Under the pieces are notes generated by a model, which was not told where the DNA came from, did no database searches, and saw only the letters and a list, made by a program, of their open reading frames with translations. A stretch of 64,000 nt of DNA from Cucumis sativus (Eukaryota; Streptophyta; Magnoliopsida; Cucurbitales; Cucurbitaceae): contig NC_026658.2 of assembly GCF_000004075.3 (NCBI RefSeq), forward strand, positions 3,224,001 to 3,288,000, read 5' to 3'. Of the stretch, positions 38,364-50,700 are shown in pieces. Numbering within the stretch: position 1 is the first letter of the stretch; each line of letters begins with the position of its first letter. The translations under genes were made by a program, and so were the position numbers.

Positions 38364-39227
38364 AGTATTAACTTCAAAATCGTTTATCACCACACTTACT
38401 TAAAAAGATGAATAATAAATTGACATTTTCCTCCCAAATTTTTCCCACTTTCCAAAATGTTAATCTCTCATATTTATATATATATGTATATGTGAAGGTA
38501 TATATATTTTGTCCATCACTCTCTTTTGACTTTTCTTATAACTTTAATTTTTAATCCTCGAAATTTGAAACTCATTTAAATACAAATATTGATGTAAGTT
38601 AGTAATAAATGCAAGAATTGATTTACATGGTATTGGTTTTTTTTTTTTAAAAGGAAAAAAAAAAGTATTGGAAGACATTTCATCTACTTGTTTTCCTCTA
38701 TTTTTCTCAACCTATTCAGAAACTAGAAAGAATGACATGAGACTTGTTCTTGCAACTTCCCTAATGTTTTTTTTAAAGAACAATTTTGTAATGTTTTTTC
38801 TTAAAGAACAACTTCCCTAATATTTAACTTAGTTTTATATCAAACTATGTAAAAATAGGTGTAAATCATTATTAAACAATTCAAATTTATTTCCTAATTG
38901 AATAGGTTGAGAAAAATAGAGGAAAAAAAGTGAATGAAATGTCTTCCAAGTTTTTTTTTTTTCTTTTGAAATAAAAAAAAAAAAACCAATCCTATGTAAA
39001 TTGATTCTTGCATTTATTATTAACGCACATTAATATTTGTATTTAATGAGTTTCAAATTTCGAGATTAAAAATTAAAGTTTTGAAAAAAGTCAAAAGAGA
39101 GTGAGATACAGAAAATATGAGAGATTCAACCTTTTGGAAAATGGGAAGAATTTGGGGAGTAAAATGTCAATTTATTATTTATCTTTTTAAGTAATGCATG
39201 GTGATAAATGATTTTGAAGTTAATACT
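38364..39227. repeat. Long inverted repeat (foldback structure)
   Basis: The left arm 38364-38717 pairs with the right arm 38900-39227 in inverted orientation along its whole length, separated by a 182-bp spacer. Shared blocks, read from the outside in, include AGTATTAACTTCAAAATC, AATAAATTGACATTTT, CTCTCTTTTGACTTTT, CTTTAATTTTTAATC, CGAAATTTGAAACTCATT and CCTCTATTTTTCTCAACC. Similarity looks near 90% by eye. The left arm has an extra TA-rich block of about 40 bp near 38475-38515. The spacer has a small duplication of CAACTTCCCTAAT (about 38754 and 38810). No open frame. A transcript would fold into a hairpin stem of over 300 bp. Confidence 0.9.
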
Positions 39228-41799
39228 GTAAACATTAGCTATAGGTTAGGTTGACAATCAAATTAAGAAAAAATTATTAATTTATAATAATTAAACACTC
39301 CTAAAGTCAAGAAAAGACATAATTAAAAAGAAAATAAAATAAAAATCAACTTTCTCCTCTCGACTTGTGCATTCAATTTATACATTAAAGTTTCAATTTC
39401 ACATTTTAGGTTTGGATAATTGAAAAATACTTTGTTATAATAAAATAAACATTACAATTTTAACTTAAAATTATCATCATTTCAAAGGTTTTAATTTGCA
39501 CTTGAAGATTAAAAAATAAGTATATCTCGTAAATTATAAAACACAATTAGTGCAGGGTATAGAATTGGCAAGATTTCAAAGAAAAATGACAATAAACTTT
39601 CATCTTTTTGTGTTAAAATTTGAAGATTTAGGTAAAGCTTTTGCCTGGTTAATTAAATTATTCATTATTGAAAACGATAAATTATTATGAACCTAAAAAA
39701 TAAGTTTACGGTTTCATGAATACTTATTTTTATGGTAGGTATTTTTGAGCATCCATAATTACTTTAATTGAAGTGTGGAGATAGAATGTATTTTCTCACA
39801 CACTCACTTTAAATTGAAAGGATCCATTTTTAATTAAGATTTAGGTGAAAATGGGGTAAAGAATTATTGGCATATTTTTCCCTATTGGAAGTAGCAGCAA
39901 TTATATTCTTTTATTTGGGAAATGAAGAAAATACACCAACTTGGTGACTCTCCACCATTGTTCACTAGCAAGATGTAAAGAAATTGCAAAGGTTTCAAAC
40001 TCAGTTGATGAATTTTTTTTTTTGTTCTTTCGCTAAATGCATGGTTTATTTGCTACGTGTTTCATTGTCTAATTTTGCTTTTTTTAAGTTCAACAGTAAG
40101 AATGAGATAATTTAAACTTTTAACCTTTTTATTAAAGGAATATTCGTCCTTCACCTGTTGAGCTACTTTATGATGTTAATGAGACCAAAAAAGAAATTCT
40201 CAATTTTCTCATTTAAAAGAATTTAAAAAGAACTACATGTTAGATAAGATTGAGTTAAGTTTATTTTGACAATCATTTAGAACAAAATTTAAAGATGAAT
40301 GGAGCAAATTAAATTACACTACTTTTAGTCTTTGGGGTTTGAAGATTGATATTGATTTGGTCTCATTTCAAATGTGACATTTTAGTCTTTGAGATTTGTC
40401 AAATCATTCTAAATGGTATCTGTGTTAAATTGATCGTTAAAAAGTAAGATGACAATAATCAGTTTGGTAAAATTAAATGAATTCAAAATATTTATTAACT
40501 TCTATATTGAGTAATATTTTCTTCAACTTCTCTCTACCTCCTCCTATCATTTAGAACGATTTTGCAAATCTAAAAAACTAAAGTGTCATTATCAAAACTT
40601 CAGATACCAAATAAACATCAACTTCAACATTAAACATCCTATTAACTAGCCGCGTTGATTTGGTAATAAGATAATAAGGAATAGAAAAAAATTAATGGCT
40701 TGGATCGTGTATCAACAATCAATCCCCGGTCGAGGTAGAGGATAAGGTTTCATGGGAACAATTATTTATTTCTATTTCAGCTGAAAAGTAAAAGATATTA
40801 TGTATTTAAATTCTTTTAGAATAATGAAATACTCTGCTTTGAAGCAGGTTACTTTCTCATTCTTAATTTTTCCCATGTCTGCTTATCAACAAACTAGTAT
40901 TAGCCTCTACTTAATTTTTTTCTTAAAAAAATAAAATAAAAATTAAAAATGATAAACTTTTTAAGATTTATGAAAAAAGATTAACAAAAATTGTAAAAAA
41001 GATAACACATTTGACAATAATTACCATTTTTATAAAATGGTCTCTATAGAGATTCTCAAATGATTAAATTTAGATTTTAAGTTAAACCAGTATAATTCAA
41101 CTTGCATAGTACTCTAAACTTCAAATCCATAAATTCGATTTCACCACCCTACATACTGTAATAAAAATATAAAAAGAAAAAACGAAACAAAATTTAAGAT
41201 TTATCAAGAAATTAAGCTCAAAGTTGATTGAAAGTATACATAAAAATTCAAAAAATGAAAAAGTACAAAACTAAAATGAAACCCAAAGCATGAAGAGCTA
41301 CATAATCTTTCCTTTTGATTTTATTCAGAATTTTATAAATGCTATTCTTTTATTAATAACTTTTGTTTCCATTTTGCCTTTTCCAAAGAAGGAAAAAACA
41401 GCAAAGAAAGAATTACTTGATTTTATCACATTATCAATGAGGATCCTTTTGCTTTTTCATTCATGCTGAACTTGCAATATTTCACAAAGCAAAGTAGATA
41501 TACATATAAAAGGTAGTAATCATAACCCTCATATAGATACAAACCTCACATATTTCACCCAATTGCAAAACAAAAAATTATATTAAATAAATACACCCAA
41601 AAAGCCAATCCAATGAATGACAAAAAAAAAGAAAAAAAAGCAACCCCTCCAGGCCAGTTTTCCATGTATTCCTCATCCTTGTCATGAAAAAGACAGACTT
41701 CCCTTGACACACCTGAGTTTGTTAGTTTTCTTTTTCCCTGTTAAAGCCTTTCATTTTTGTGTTTGAAACCTAAAAATGGAGAAACCATCACCTTGATTA
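39228..41799. other. AT-rich intergenic spacer
   Basis: About 2.6 kb between the long inverted repeat and the stop of VPS39. Low-complexity and AT-rich. The last few hundred bases hold the VPS39 3' untranslated region (minus strand). No gene, RNA gene or transposon end seen. Confidence 0.65.
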
Positions 41800-44700
41800 T
41801 TATGTACGCCTTCTTATGGGTGAATCCTTAGACACAGCCTTCATGTTCTGTGAGTCTCTAAAGCATACAAAGTGCACAAGTGTTTTCCCATTCGGATAGA
41901 CCGCGAAAACGCTCGTCCCTATTTTCTTCTTACAGAGAGAGCACATGCTATCACTGGTTATTTTTATAGCAGGTTTCCTTTGGCTATAGAGTTCGTCTCT
42001 CACCTGTTCCACATCAAAATAATCTTAGTATGTGAGATGATATCGTGGTTTCACATGAGACATTGTTATAATGAAGCTCAAATAGCGTAAGGATGAAGGG
42101 AATTCAGCAGACGAGTTATGGGTTGTGAGGAAGAATCTTGATTTAGGTTGGCTGATGCTGACAATAACTTCGTGTCACTTAGTTGTGGATGTAGTGTAAA
42201 TGTGCAGCAGTCGAGACGTATGGGGATGATCATTGGGCTCATGTTTCAGGTAGTATGAAATTCGCTAGTGAAGGTGATTTTTCTTTTTTCTTTTTTCTCT
42301 CTCTAAAACGGAAGGTGTCGACCAAGTATCAAAATGGTAATAGATCACCATTTGAATGTCAATTGGAAGTTGAGGCTAATATCTTCCCAACTTCAAAATA
42401 AAAGCATATACCATGTTACAATAAGGTTGCGATCAAATCCAATGGATTACCATATGATTTGAAGGGTAGTAAGTCAATCAAATAATGCAAGGACATAAAA
42501 ATGATGACATCAAGATATCCAATCTGGAAAAAAAATTTGATTTGCAATGGAATCACTCATAAACTTATTTTGATTTTTGTTCAGTGCATACCTGTAAGTT
42601 TTCACTTTGTCGCAAACTCTTTATCACTGAAGAATTCCTGTACGCCTCACTGGATTTCCTTAAAAGTGGTCCAATAAATTGTAGCAAGTTCTGCATTTTA
42701 GGATTAAAGAAGACGCTAATAATGATGAAACTAGAAAGAGACTTAGAAGCATAACTATCTGTAAAAGATATATATATGCATATAATAAGTTTAAGGAGAG
42801 AATTTGGTCTCTTAGATCTTCTTTTAGTTTTAATCAATTACATTCTTACTATTTAATTAATTCAAATTATTCAAAATCTGTATGAAGTTTAGAAAAAAAT
42901 ATTAACAATCTACATCTATAGTCTATAGTCTAGATATTAAAGAAGGCTTAAATGGTTCGATTTAAATCAGAGACAGTAACATCCAGAAGTAATTTGAGAC
43001 AAGATTAGATAATTTAGGAGTGCACGCATAAGCATGGGGTGAGTTCTAGTGTTTTCTATTCAATCTTTATTTTAAGATGTCTAATGAAAGAACGATTACC
43101 TGTAACTTTGTTTCCTTGGGTAAAAGTTTGAGTGCCTGTGCTCCATTAATTCTGTCCCACCTTTGGCTCACAACAGGTTCAGAGCTTCATCAAGCATAAT
43201 TGAAGAGCTTCCTTCTTCGCCAGGTTCATCAGTGTCGCCATCACTCCTGCTACTGTCAGTGTTACTAAGACTAACTTTCATGTCTTCTGCACCTTCTATT
43301 GCAGCAATTTTCTTAGCTGCACGACGACTCCTTTAACCTTGAATGACGGACCTAACCCAAGTTTTGGAGTCCCCATATTTTGAGGAGATGTTAAGTTAGT
43401 AATTCTCTTCTCAAAATTTTTTGTTGTTTCTGCGGGGATTGAGGTATATTTGTAAAAGAGTCAGGTATATATTGCCAGAAGATTTTGTTGGTTGCTGGTT
43501 AGCTAAAGATTCATAAACCCGGTCACAGTAGGATAGTGCCAACTCAGGAACATGGATCTAGAAAAAATGAAGAAAAATACTTCATTGTTTTGAATTAGTA
43601 TAAAATATACTGCAAATAACAGAATTACAGGGAAAAAATGGAAGCTAGTCGCAACTGTTGTTAACTGAAATGAAGAGAAGGTTGACGGTGCAAATCTAGT
43701 TCAAACAGTCAAAGGTTACCTTATGAACATAGAGAGATAAGGCAAGCTCATGCTGGTTCATCTTCCCCAATAAAATTGCTCGTTCTTCAGATAATGCATC
43801 CGAGGGCAGGCGTTTTAATAGAACTTCCGGCTGATACCCTGAGATTGACTCTAAAGCAGACAACAACTTCTTTCTCGTGGAGGAGTAAATTTTTTCATCC
43901 CATTTGTTTTGAGCATTTAAATCAGCATACCACTCAAGAACTTCCGAAAGATATATTTGAAGCTGCAAGTAGTTTTATCAATCAGTACCATTTGTAATTA
44001 ATTAAAGGACACCATGATCAGTCCAAATCAACAGTAAGTACAAAAAATCAGCTAGTGTAGTTTGCACATACTATTGTGTTAATTCTTATGTCATGAAAAG
44101 AAGTAAATGTCATGTAAAAGGACATAAAATAGAGCCATATCAAACTCAGCAAAGCAGGTTCTATGCCTCTGTATGCATTTACCATTTCATTTTGGAGATT
44201 TCCAGAAATTGAACTCTCGTTCATTGCAAGCATAAGCTCCAAATATGTTGCCTGCAAGTTTGGAGCATGTTGCTTCAAATAGGAATTAACCAAGTCTGCA
44301 GGAATATTCCCCGAAAGAAAGAGATCAATAGTTTGCGTGGGGCAGCTTTCAAGAACGGTCATCGAGAATTCCAGAACCAGCATGGGATCAGTTCCACAAA
44401 GAGGCTGTATGAAAAATTGTGTCAAAACTATAGAATAGTTAAACTGTTGAGCTTCTGAGATCAAAACAAGACAGGAATATTCTCCTCTTGGCTTGTGCTT
44501 TGTTAACAAATAAAATTGATTAAATCTTATCATGCTATATCCTATCATGAAAACATTTAAAACATCTACAATCTAAATCCAGCCATTACAGTTATCATGC
44601 AGTGAACACAAAAAAAATCCATCAAAAGTATCTTCTTCAAGTGGTTGTGAAAACTTACCTTAAGATAGTCAATGATCATTTCAGGTTTAAACTTTTGGAG

Positions 44701-47700
44701 TTCAGTTTGAGACTCGTTGACTTTTGACTCTTCTACTAATTGATGCAAAAGTTTTAAAGCTTCACGATGCATAGAATTGCACCTATACAACTCTAACAGA
44801 GCCGAATAATGTTTATTTTTCTGAAGGATCTCTTCACATATTTTTACGTCACAATAATTCAGGCCTTTCAATAATTCCAAAGCCGCAAATGATTGTCCAG
44901 TAAAAAGCAGAGCTTGAAGTAATGCTGTATCCAGTATAGCTGCCATCTCCCTAGCACCAGAGCTGATGGGAATATTTCCTCGTCCCTGTAGACAAAAGAT
45001 AATTTATGATCAATTGATAAAAAAATTAGAGAAATCAGTATGGATTTTATTAAACATGTCAATCACTACAGACAAAGATGTACTCATTCCTTCCAAGTTA
45101 CCCCAACCCATCGTGAGTAATATTTTGGGGGAATTGTGCCGATGATCCCCTTTTCACATGTTCTACTGCCAAGAAAGTTGGAACCCTATCGTGGAGTTTG
45201 GGTCTTGTACAACTTGGAAACTGAATTTGAATGATTACCAGCATGGCAGAGTGCGACCCCCATCTTAAGGTCAAATTTCTATCAGAAACCTCTACCCTGA
45301 ATGTTTCCTTCTCTAACTTCTCTGAGCTCTTTGATCAAACTGGATCTAAAAAAAAATTCGTGGAAAATTGTAGGTGCAGTCAACAACAGATGGAACTTAG
45401 GCTTTAGGAGGCATCTTGTCTTACGTAAGAGATTATTAATTTTTCTGGCAGTTGGTAAATGCAGGAGATTCATATTCAAAATTCGTTTTCAAGCATTTCT
45501 AACCTTCTAGGACAACCAACAAATCCATCCTACCGACATTTTCTAGCAAATTTATTTGTCCAATTTTATTTGATGTACTGAAAGGGACTCTAGTTAGGTG
45601 ATTTGCAGGGTGAATGTTCTCAAAAAGGGTGAAAACTTAATTAATGGACTCTCTCTCCAAGATGGCAGCACTGCAATTTCAATGAAGAAACTGCAATATA
45701 ACAAGTATTCGAGGTACTAGCACCAACCCTCATGAGATCTCTGTTAGGATACTAACAATAATTTAGACTGAAAGGACTGTATAAATGGCTTAAACAGAGG
45801 CGGTACTCTGGTTTACTTTATTTATATATAAAGCCAAATGATCCAGATTCACAAGATGAAAAGAAATAACAAGAAACAACAAGGAAAAATGCAGAAAAGA
45901 TCATACCAGCCTCTTGGTTTTAAGAGACCCTGGTGGCTGCTGTAGCCCTACCTCCTAAAAGTTAAAAATACCCTAGCTACTCCAACCTAATAATCCTATT
46001 TATAGACTCACATATTCCTCAGCCCAGTGGGCCCTACCACTCAGAACGTCCTTCCAATCATTTCTCCATAATAATTCCCTGTGCAGTTACTTTTCTACCC
46101 TTCCTCCTATAAGTATGGATAATTGGGGGTCTTACAATACCCCTCGGTTCCAAGTTCACCTTGTCCTCAAGGTGGAAGGTGGGAAACTGTTGATTCATTT
46201 GGTACACTGCTTCCCAGGTAGCCTCGTTCTCCGGTAGTTCTTTCCATTTCACCAACCACTCGTTGGCCCCCAAGTCCTTATTCCATCGAATGCCCAGTAC
46301 GGTTTCTGGTTGTAGCTGTAGTTCAAACTCTTCCGTTAGTACTGGTTGTTGGATTTGTACTACATGTGTTTTTCCCAATTTCAGTTTCAGTTGGGAAATA
46401 TGGAAGACGTCATGAATGGAAGCTTCGGGCGGTAACTGCAGCCTATACGCCACTTCTCCAATTTCTTCAATTATGCGGTAAGGTCCATAGAATTTAGGGG
46501 CCAACTTCTCCGACCTCTTTCGTGCTAGAGAATGTTGCCTATAGGGTCGAAGCTTGAGATATACCTCATCTCCCACCTTGAACTTAAGTTCCCTCCTCTT
46601 AGAGTCTGCCATTTTCTTCATTCGGTTCTGCGCCACGTTCAGGTTCTCCTTTAGAGCAATCAGTGCTAAATCCCTCTCTTTCAGCATTAGTTCCACCTCA
46701 TTGTGAGGAGTCTTGTGATTGCCGTATGATAGCAGCGGAGGAGGTGATCGTCCATATACAATCTGGAAGGGATTTGATCTTGAGGAGGCATGGAAAGTTG
46801 TATTATACCATAGTTCTGCCCAGGGAATGAACTTATTCCACTTTGTCGGCTGCTCATTACAAAAACACCTCAGATAAGTTTCTACACAACGGTTTACTCT
46901 TTCAGTTTGTCCGTCCGTTTGAGGGTGGAATGCCGTACTTCTTTTTAGAAGGGTTCCCATGCTAGCAAATATTTCTTTCCAAAAGTTGCTTATGAAAATT
47001 TTATCCCTATCGGAAATGATTGACTTAGGTATTCCATGTCTACTCACTACCCGGTCAATAAACACTTCAGCCACTTGCCTTGCATTGAAAGGATGCCTCA
47101 TGGTGATAAAATAGGAGTATTTGCTCAGCCTGTCCACAATTACCATTATTACATTCATACCTCCTGCTTTAGGTAGCCCTTCAATGAAGTCCATGGACCA
47201 GTCTTCCAAGATTCTTTCTGGAATTGGAATTGGCTGCAGAACTCCAGCTGGTTTAGTTGCTTCCAACTTATTTCTCTGGCAAACCTCGCATTCTTGCACA
47301 TATTTTTTTACATCCGCCTTCATACCCTTCCAATACAATTCCCCACACATCCTTTTATACGTCCTTAAGAACCCGGAATGGCCTCCCAAAATGGAGTCAT
47401 GAAATGTATGTAGTAAGGTGGGGATCAGAGTGGATTCTTTTGACAACACAATCCGCTTCTTATACCATAGGTTTCCATTCACCCATTGGAATTTACTAGG
47501 CTCATCAGGATTCTGTTTTAATTCTTCAATGATTGCCTTAAGCTCTTCATCTAACTCAACCTCTTTCTCTACCACCTCCATGTTGACAATACCCGTGGTG
47601 GACATATTCTTCATTTCCACTGGTTGTTCTATTCGGGAGAGGGCATCGGCTGCTTTGTTTTGTAGTCCGGGTTGGTAAAGTATTTCGAAGTCATACCCGA

Positions 47701-50700
47701 GGAGTTTAGTCAGCCACTTCTGGAATTGGGGTTGCACTTCCCTTTGCTCTAAAAGGAACTTGAGGGCCCTCTGATCTGAGATGATTGTAAACTTCCTTCC
47801 CAAGAGGTAATGTCTCCACTTCTGTACTGACAGAACCACAGCCATCAATTCCCTCTCATATATGGACTTGGTTTTTGCTCGGTTTGATAGTTTTTGACTG
47901 AAAAAAGCTATGGGATGGCCATTTTGAGATAGAACTGCCCCTAAAGCAATCCCCGACGCATCTGTTTCAATGATGAAAGGCAGGTTCCAATCCGGTAGAG
48001 CTAGTACGGGTAGGGTTGTCATGGCTAATTTCAGCTTATCAAACGCCTCTGTTGCTTCTTCCCCCCATAGGAATGAGTTCTTTTGTAATAATTTGGTCAG
48101 CGGTTCTGCCATCTCCCCATACCCTTTGACGAATCTTCTGTAGTAACCTGTCAACCCTAAGAACCCCCTCAATCCGGTTACATCTTTGGGTTGGGGCCAA
48201 TTTACCATGTCCTTGATCTTGTCTCCATCAGCTTCAACCCCTCTACTGGATATTAAATGCCCCAAATACTGAATCTGTGAATGGGCTATTACGCATTTTT
48301 TTTTGTTAGCAACTAACTGGTTATCCCGCATTACTGCAAAAACCATGGCCAAATGCTTTTCGTGTTCTGTGAGATTCGTGCTGTATATCAATATATCATC
48401 AAAAAATACCAGTACACATCTCCTGAGGAAGGGTTTAAAGACCAGATTCATTAAAGATTGGAAAGTAGCTGGTGCGTTAGTGAGGCCGAACGGCATGACC
48501 AGAAACTCGTAGTGTCCTTCATGGGTTCTGAATGCTGTCTTTTCCACATCCTCCTCCTTCATCCGTATCTGATGATATCCAGATTTGAGATCCAGTTTTG
48601 AAAAAACAGTGGCCCCATGCAGTTCGTCTAGCAATTCCTCTATCACGGGTATTGGAAATTTATCCGATATGGTTACTTGATTTAATTTTCTGTAATCAAC
48701 ACAGAATCTCCACCCTCCGTCTTTCTTTCTTACCAGCAACACAGGACTCGAGTAAGGGCTGTGACTGGGTCGTATTATCCCAACTTGGAGCATTTCAGAT
48801 ATTAACTTCTCGATTTCTTCTTTTTGTGTGTGGCCATATTTGTAAGGTCTCACATTGATAGGTTTCTGGCCGGTTACCAGCAAAATACGATGGTCACACT
48901 CCCTTTTTGGTGGTAATCCCTTCGGTTCTTCGAATAAATCCGTGTACTGCTGGAGTAAGACTTGAATCATTGGAGATTCTTCCTCATCCCCCTTTACTCT
49001 CTGTACTTCATCCAATTCCCCATCTTCCTCTGCCTCATAGTTCTGCATTTCGAGTAAGAAGCCTTGGTCGTCCTCTTCCCATGTTTTTTCAATAGTTTTC
49101 AGAGAGCACTCTGCCCTAATAAGTGAAGGATCTCCTTTTAAGATAAACTGTTTTTTTCCCATCCGAAATGTCATGGTCAAGGATGGCCAGTGTATCTTCA
49201 TGGTTCCCGTTGTGTTTAACCATTGCATCCCTAGAATCACATCTACACTCCCCAGTTCAATTGCTAAAAAATCAGCCACGATTGTGATCTCTTTAAGTTT
49301 TAGTTCTAACCTGTTACACACGCCTCTTCCTTGGCATCTTGTACCATCTCCGATAGTGACTCCAAACGGAGTATGATTCTCTAACTCCAGTCCCACTTCC
49401 TCCACAATTTTGTTGTGTATGAAATTGTGGGTGGCCCCACTGTCAATCAGTATCAATACTTCTTTCCCTTTAATTTCGCCTTTGATCTTCATCGTTCCTT
49501 TACTTGTTAGGCCATGTATTGCCTTTAACTCAATTTCGGTTCCCTCCTCCAGTGTAAGCTGATTCAACTCTAATACTTCTTCATTAGTTTCCTCTGTTCT
49601 GTCTTCGTCTTCCAGACTTTCTTCTTCATTCATGATAAACAGCATCAGCTCTCTTTTGTCCTTCATTTTGCATCGATGTCCAGGGGAGTACCTTTCATTG
49701 CATTTAAAACACAGACCCTTGTCAAGTCGTGCTCTGAATTCCGCATCCGATAAGCGTTTCACTGGTGGTTCACTCTTCTGGTAGTTGCCTTTAATGGGAA
49801 TTGTCACCTGTTTCAAAGGAAACTCTGTTTTCCTGGTGATTCCCTTCTCCCCACCTTCTGGACCCTTGTTCGTGCTTCCTTCGCCTTTTTTGTAATTCCG
49901 TCCTCCCCCTTCTGCCTTGGACCATTGCAGGGCTAAATTTCTGTCGTTGACCAGCTGTGCCTCTCTCATACACTCCTCCAATGTTAGTGGATTGCGGCTC
50001 ACGACTTCAGCTTGCAGGTTCGGCTCTAGCCCAGTCAGGAATGCATCCCTTAACACACTCTCTGTCATGTGGGGCAGGGGTGCTGAATAATTAACAAATT
50101 TCTTTACATAATCATTGTAGGAACCGTCTTGTTCAATCCTGATCAGTCTCGCCACTAAACTCTTCTGCCCTGTGTCTTTAAAAAAATCAAACATCCTTTC
50201 TTTTAGATCCTCCCACGACTCCACCTTCCTCCGATTGTGTGACCATCTGTACCAGTCTACCTCATCTTGTCCAAAGCTGACTACTGCTACCTTGACCTTT
50301 TCGGTCTCGGGTAGATTATTGATCTCAAAAAAATGCTCTGCCCTGTAAACCCAAGATTCCGGGTTTTCTCCCAAGAACATTGGCATCTCTAATTTCTTAT
50401 ATTTACTACGGTCACCCATGGTCAAGTTCCCTTCGTTATGAACATCGGTTTCCTCAGCTTTTCCCTTCAGTTTCATTACTGAACCGTCGGAGGTCCCAGA
50501 TTCCTCCCTTCTTTTGTAGCTATGGTTCTCTCTTAGATCCTCAGCCATTCGTTCCATTGCTTTTTTCATTTCTAACAGCATCTCTTTCAGACCCATTATT
50601 TCCTTCTCAGTTCCATCCACTCTGTCTTCTATTTGTCTCTGCGCCATTAGTCTAGTAACCACCCCCAGTTTTTTCGGGCTCTGATACCAATTGTTAGGAT

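Noticed and set aside
45282..45510. Small frames in VPS39 intron 6 as possible LINE or gene fragments
   Set aside because: No catalytic motif or repeated family signature is visible on either strand.
47121..50655. Several plus-strand frames of 60-93 codons
   Set aside because: They are shadows antisense to the Gag-Pol frame.
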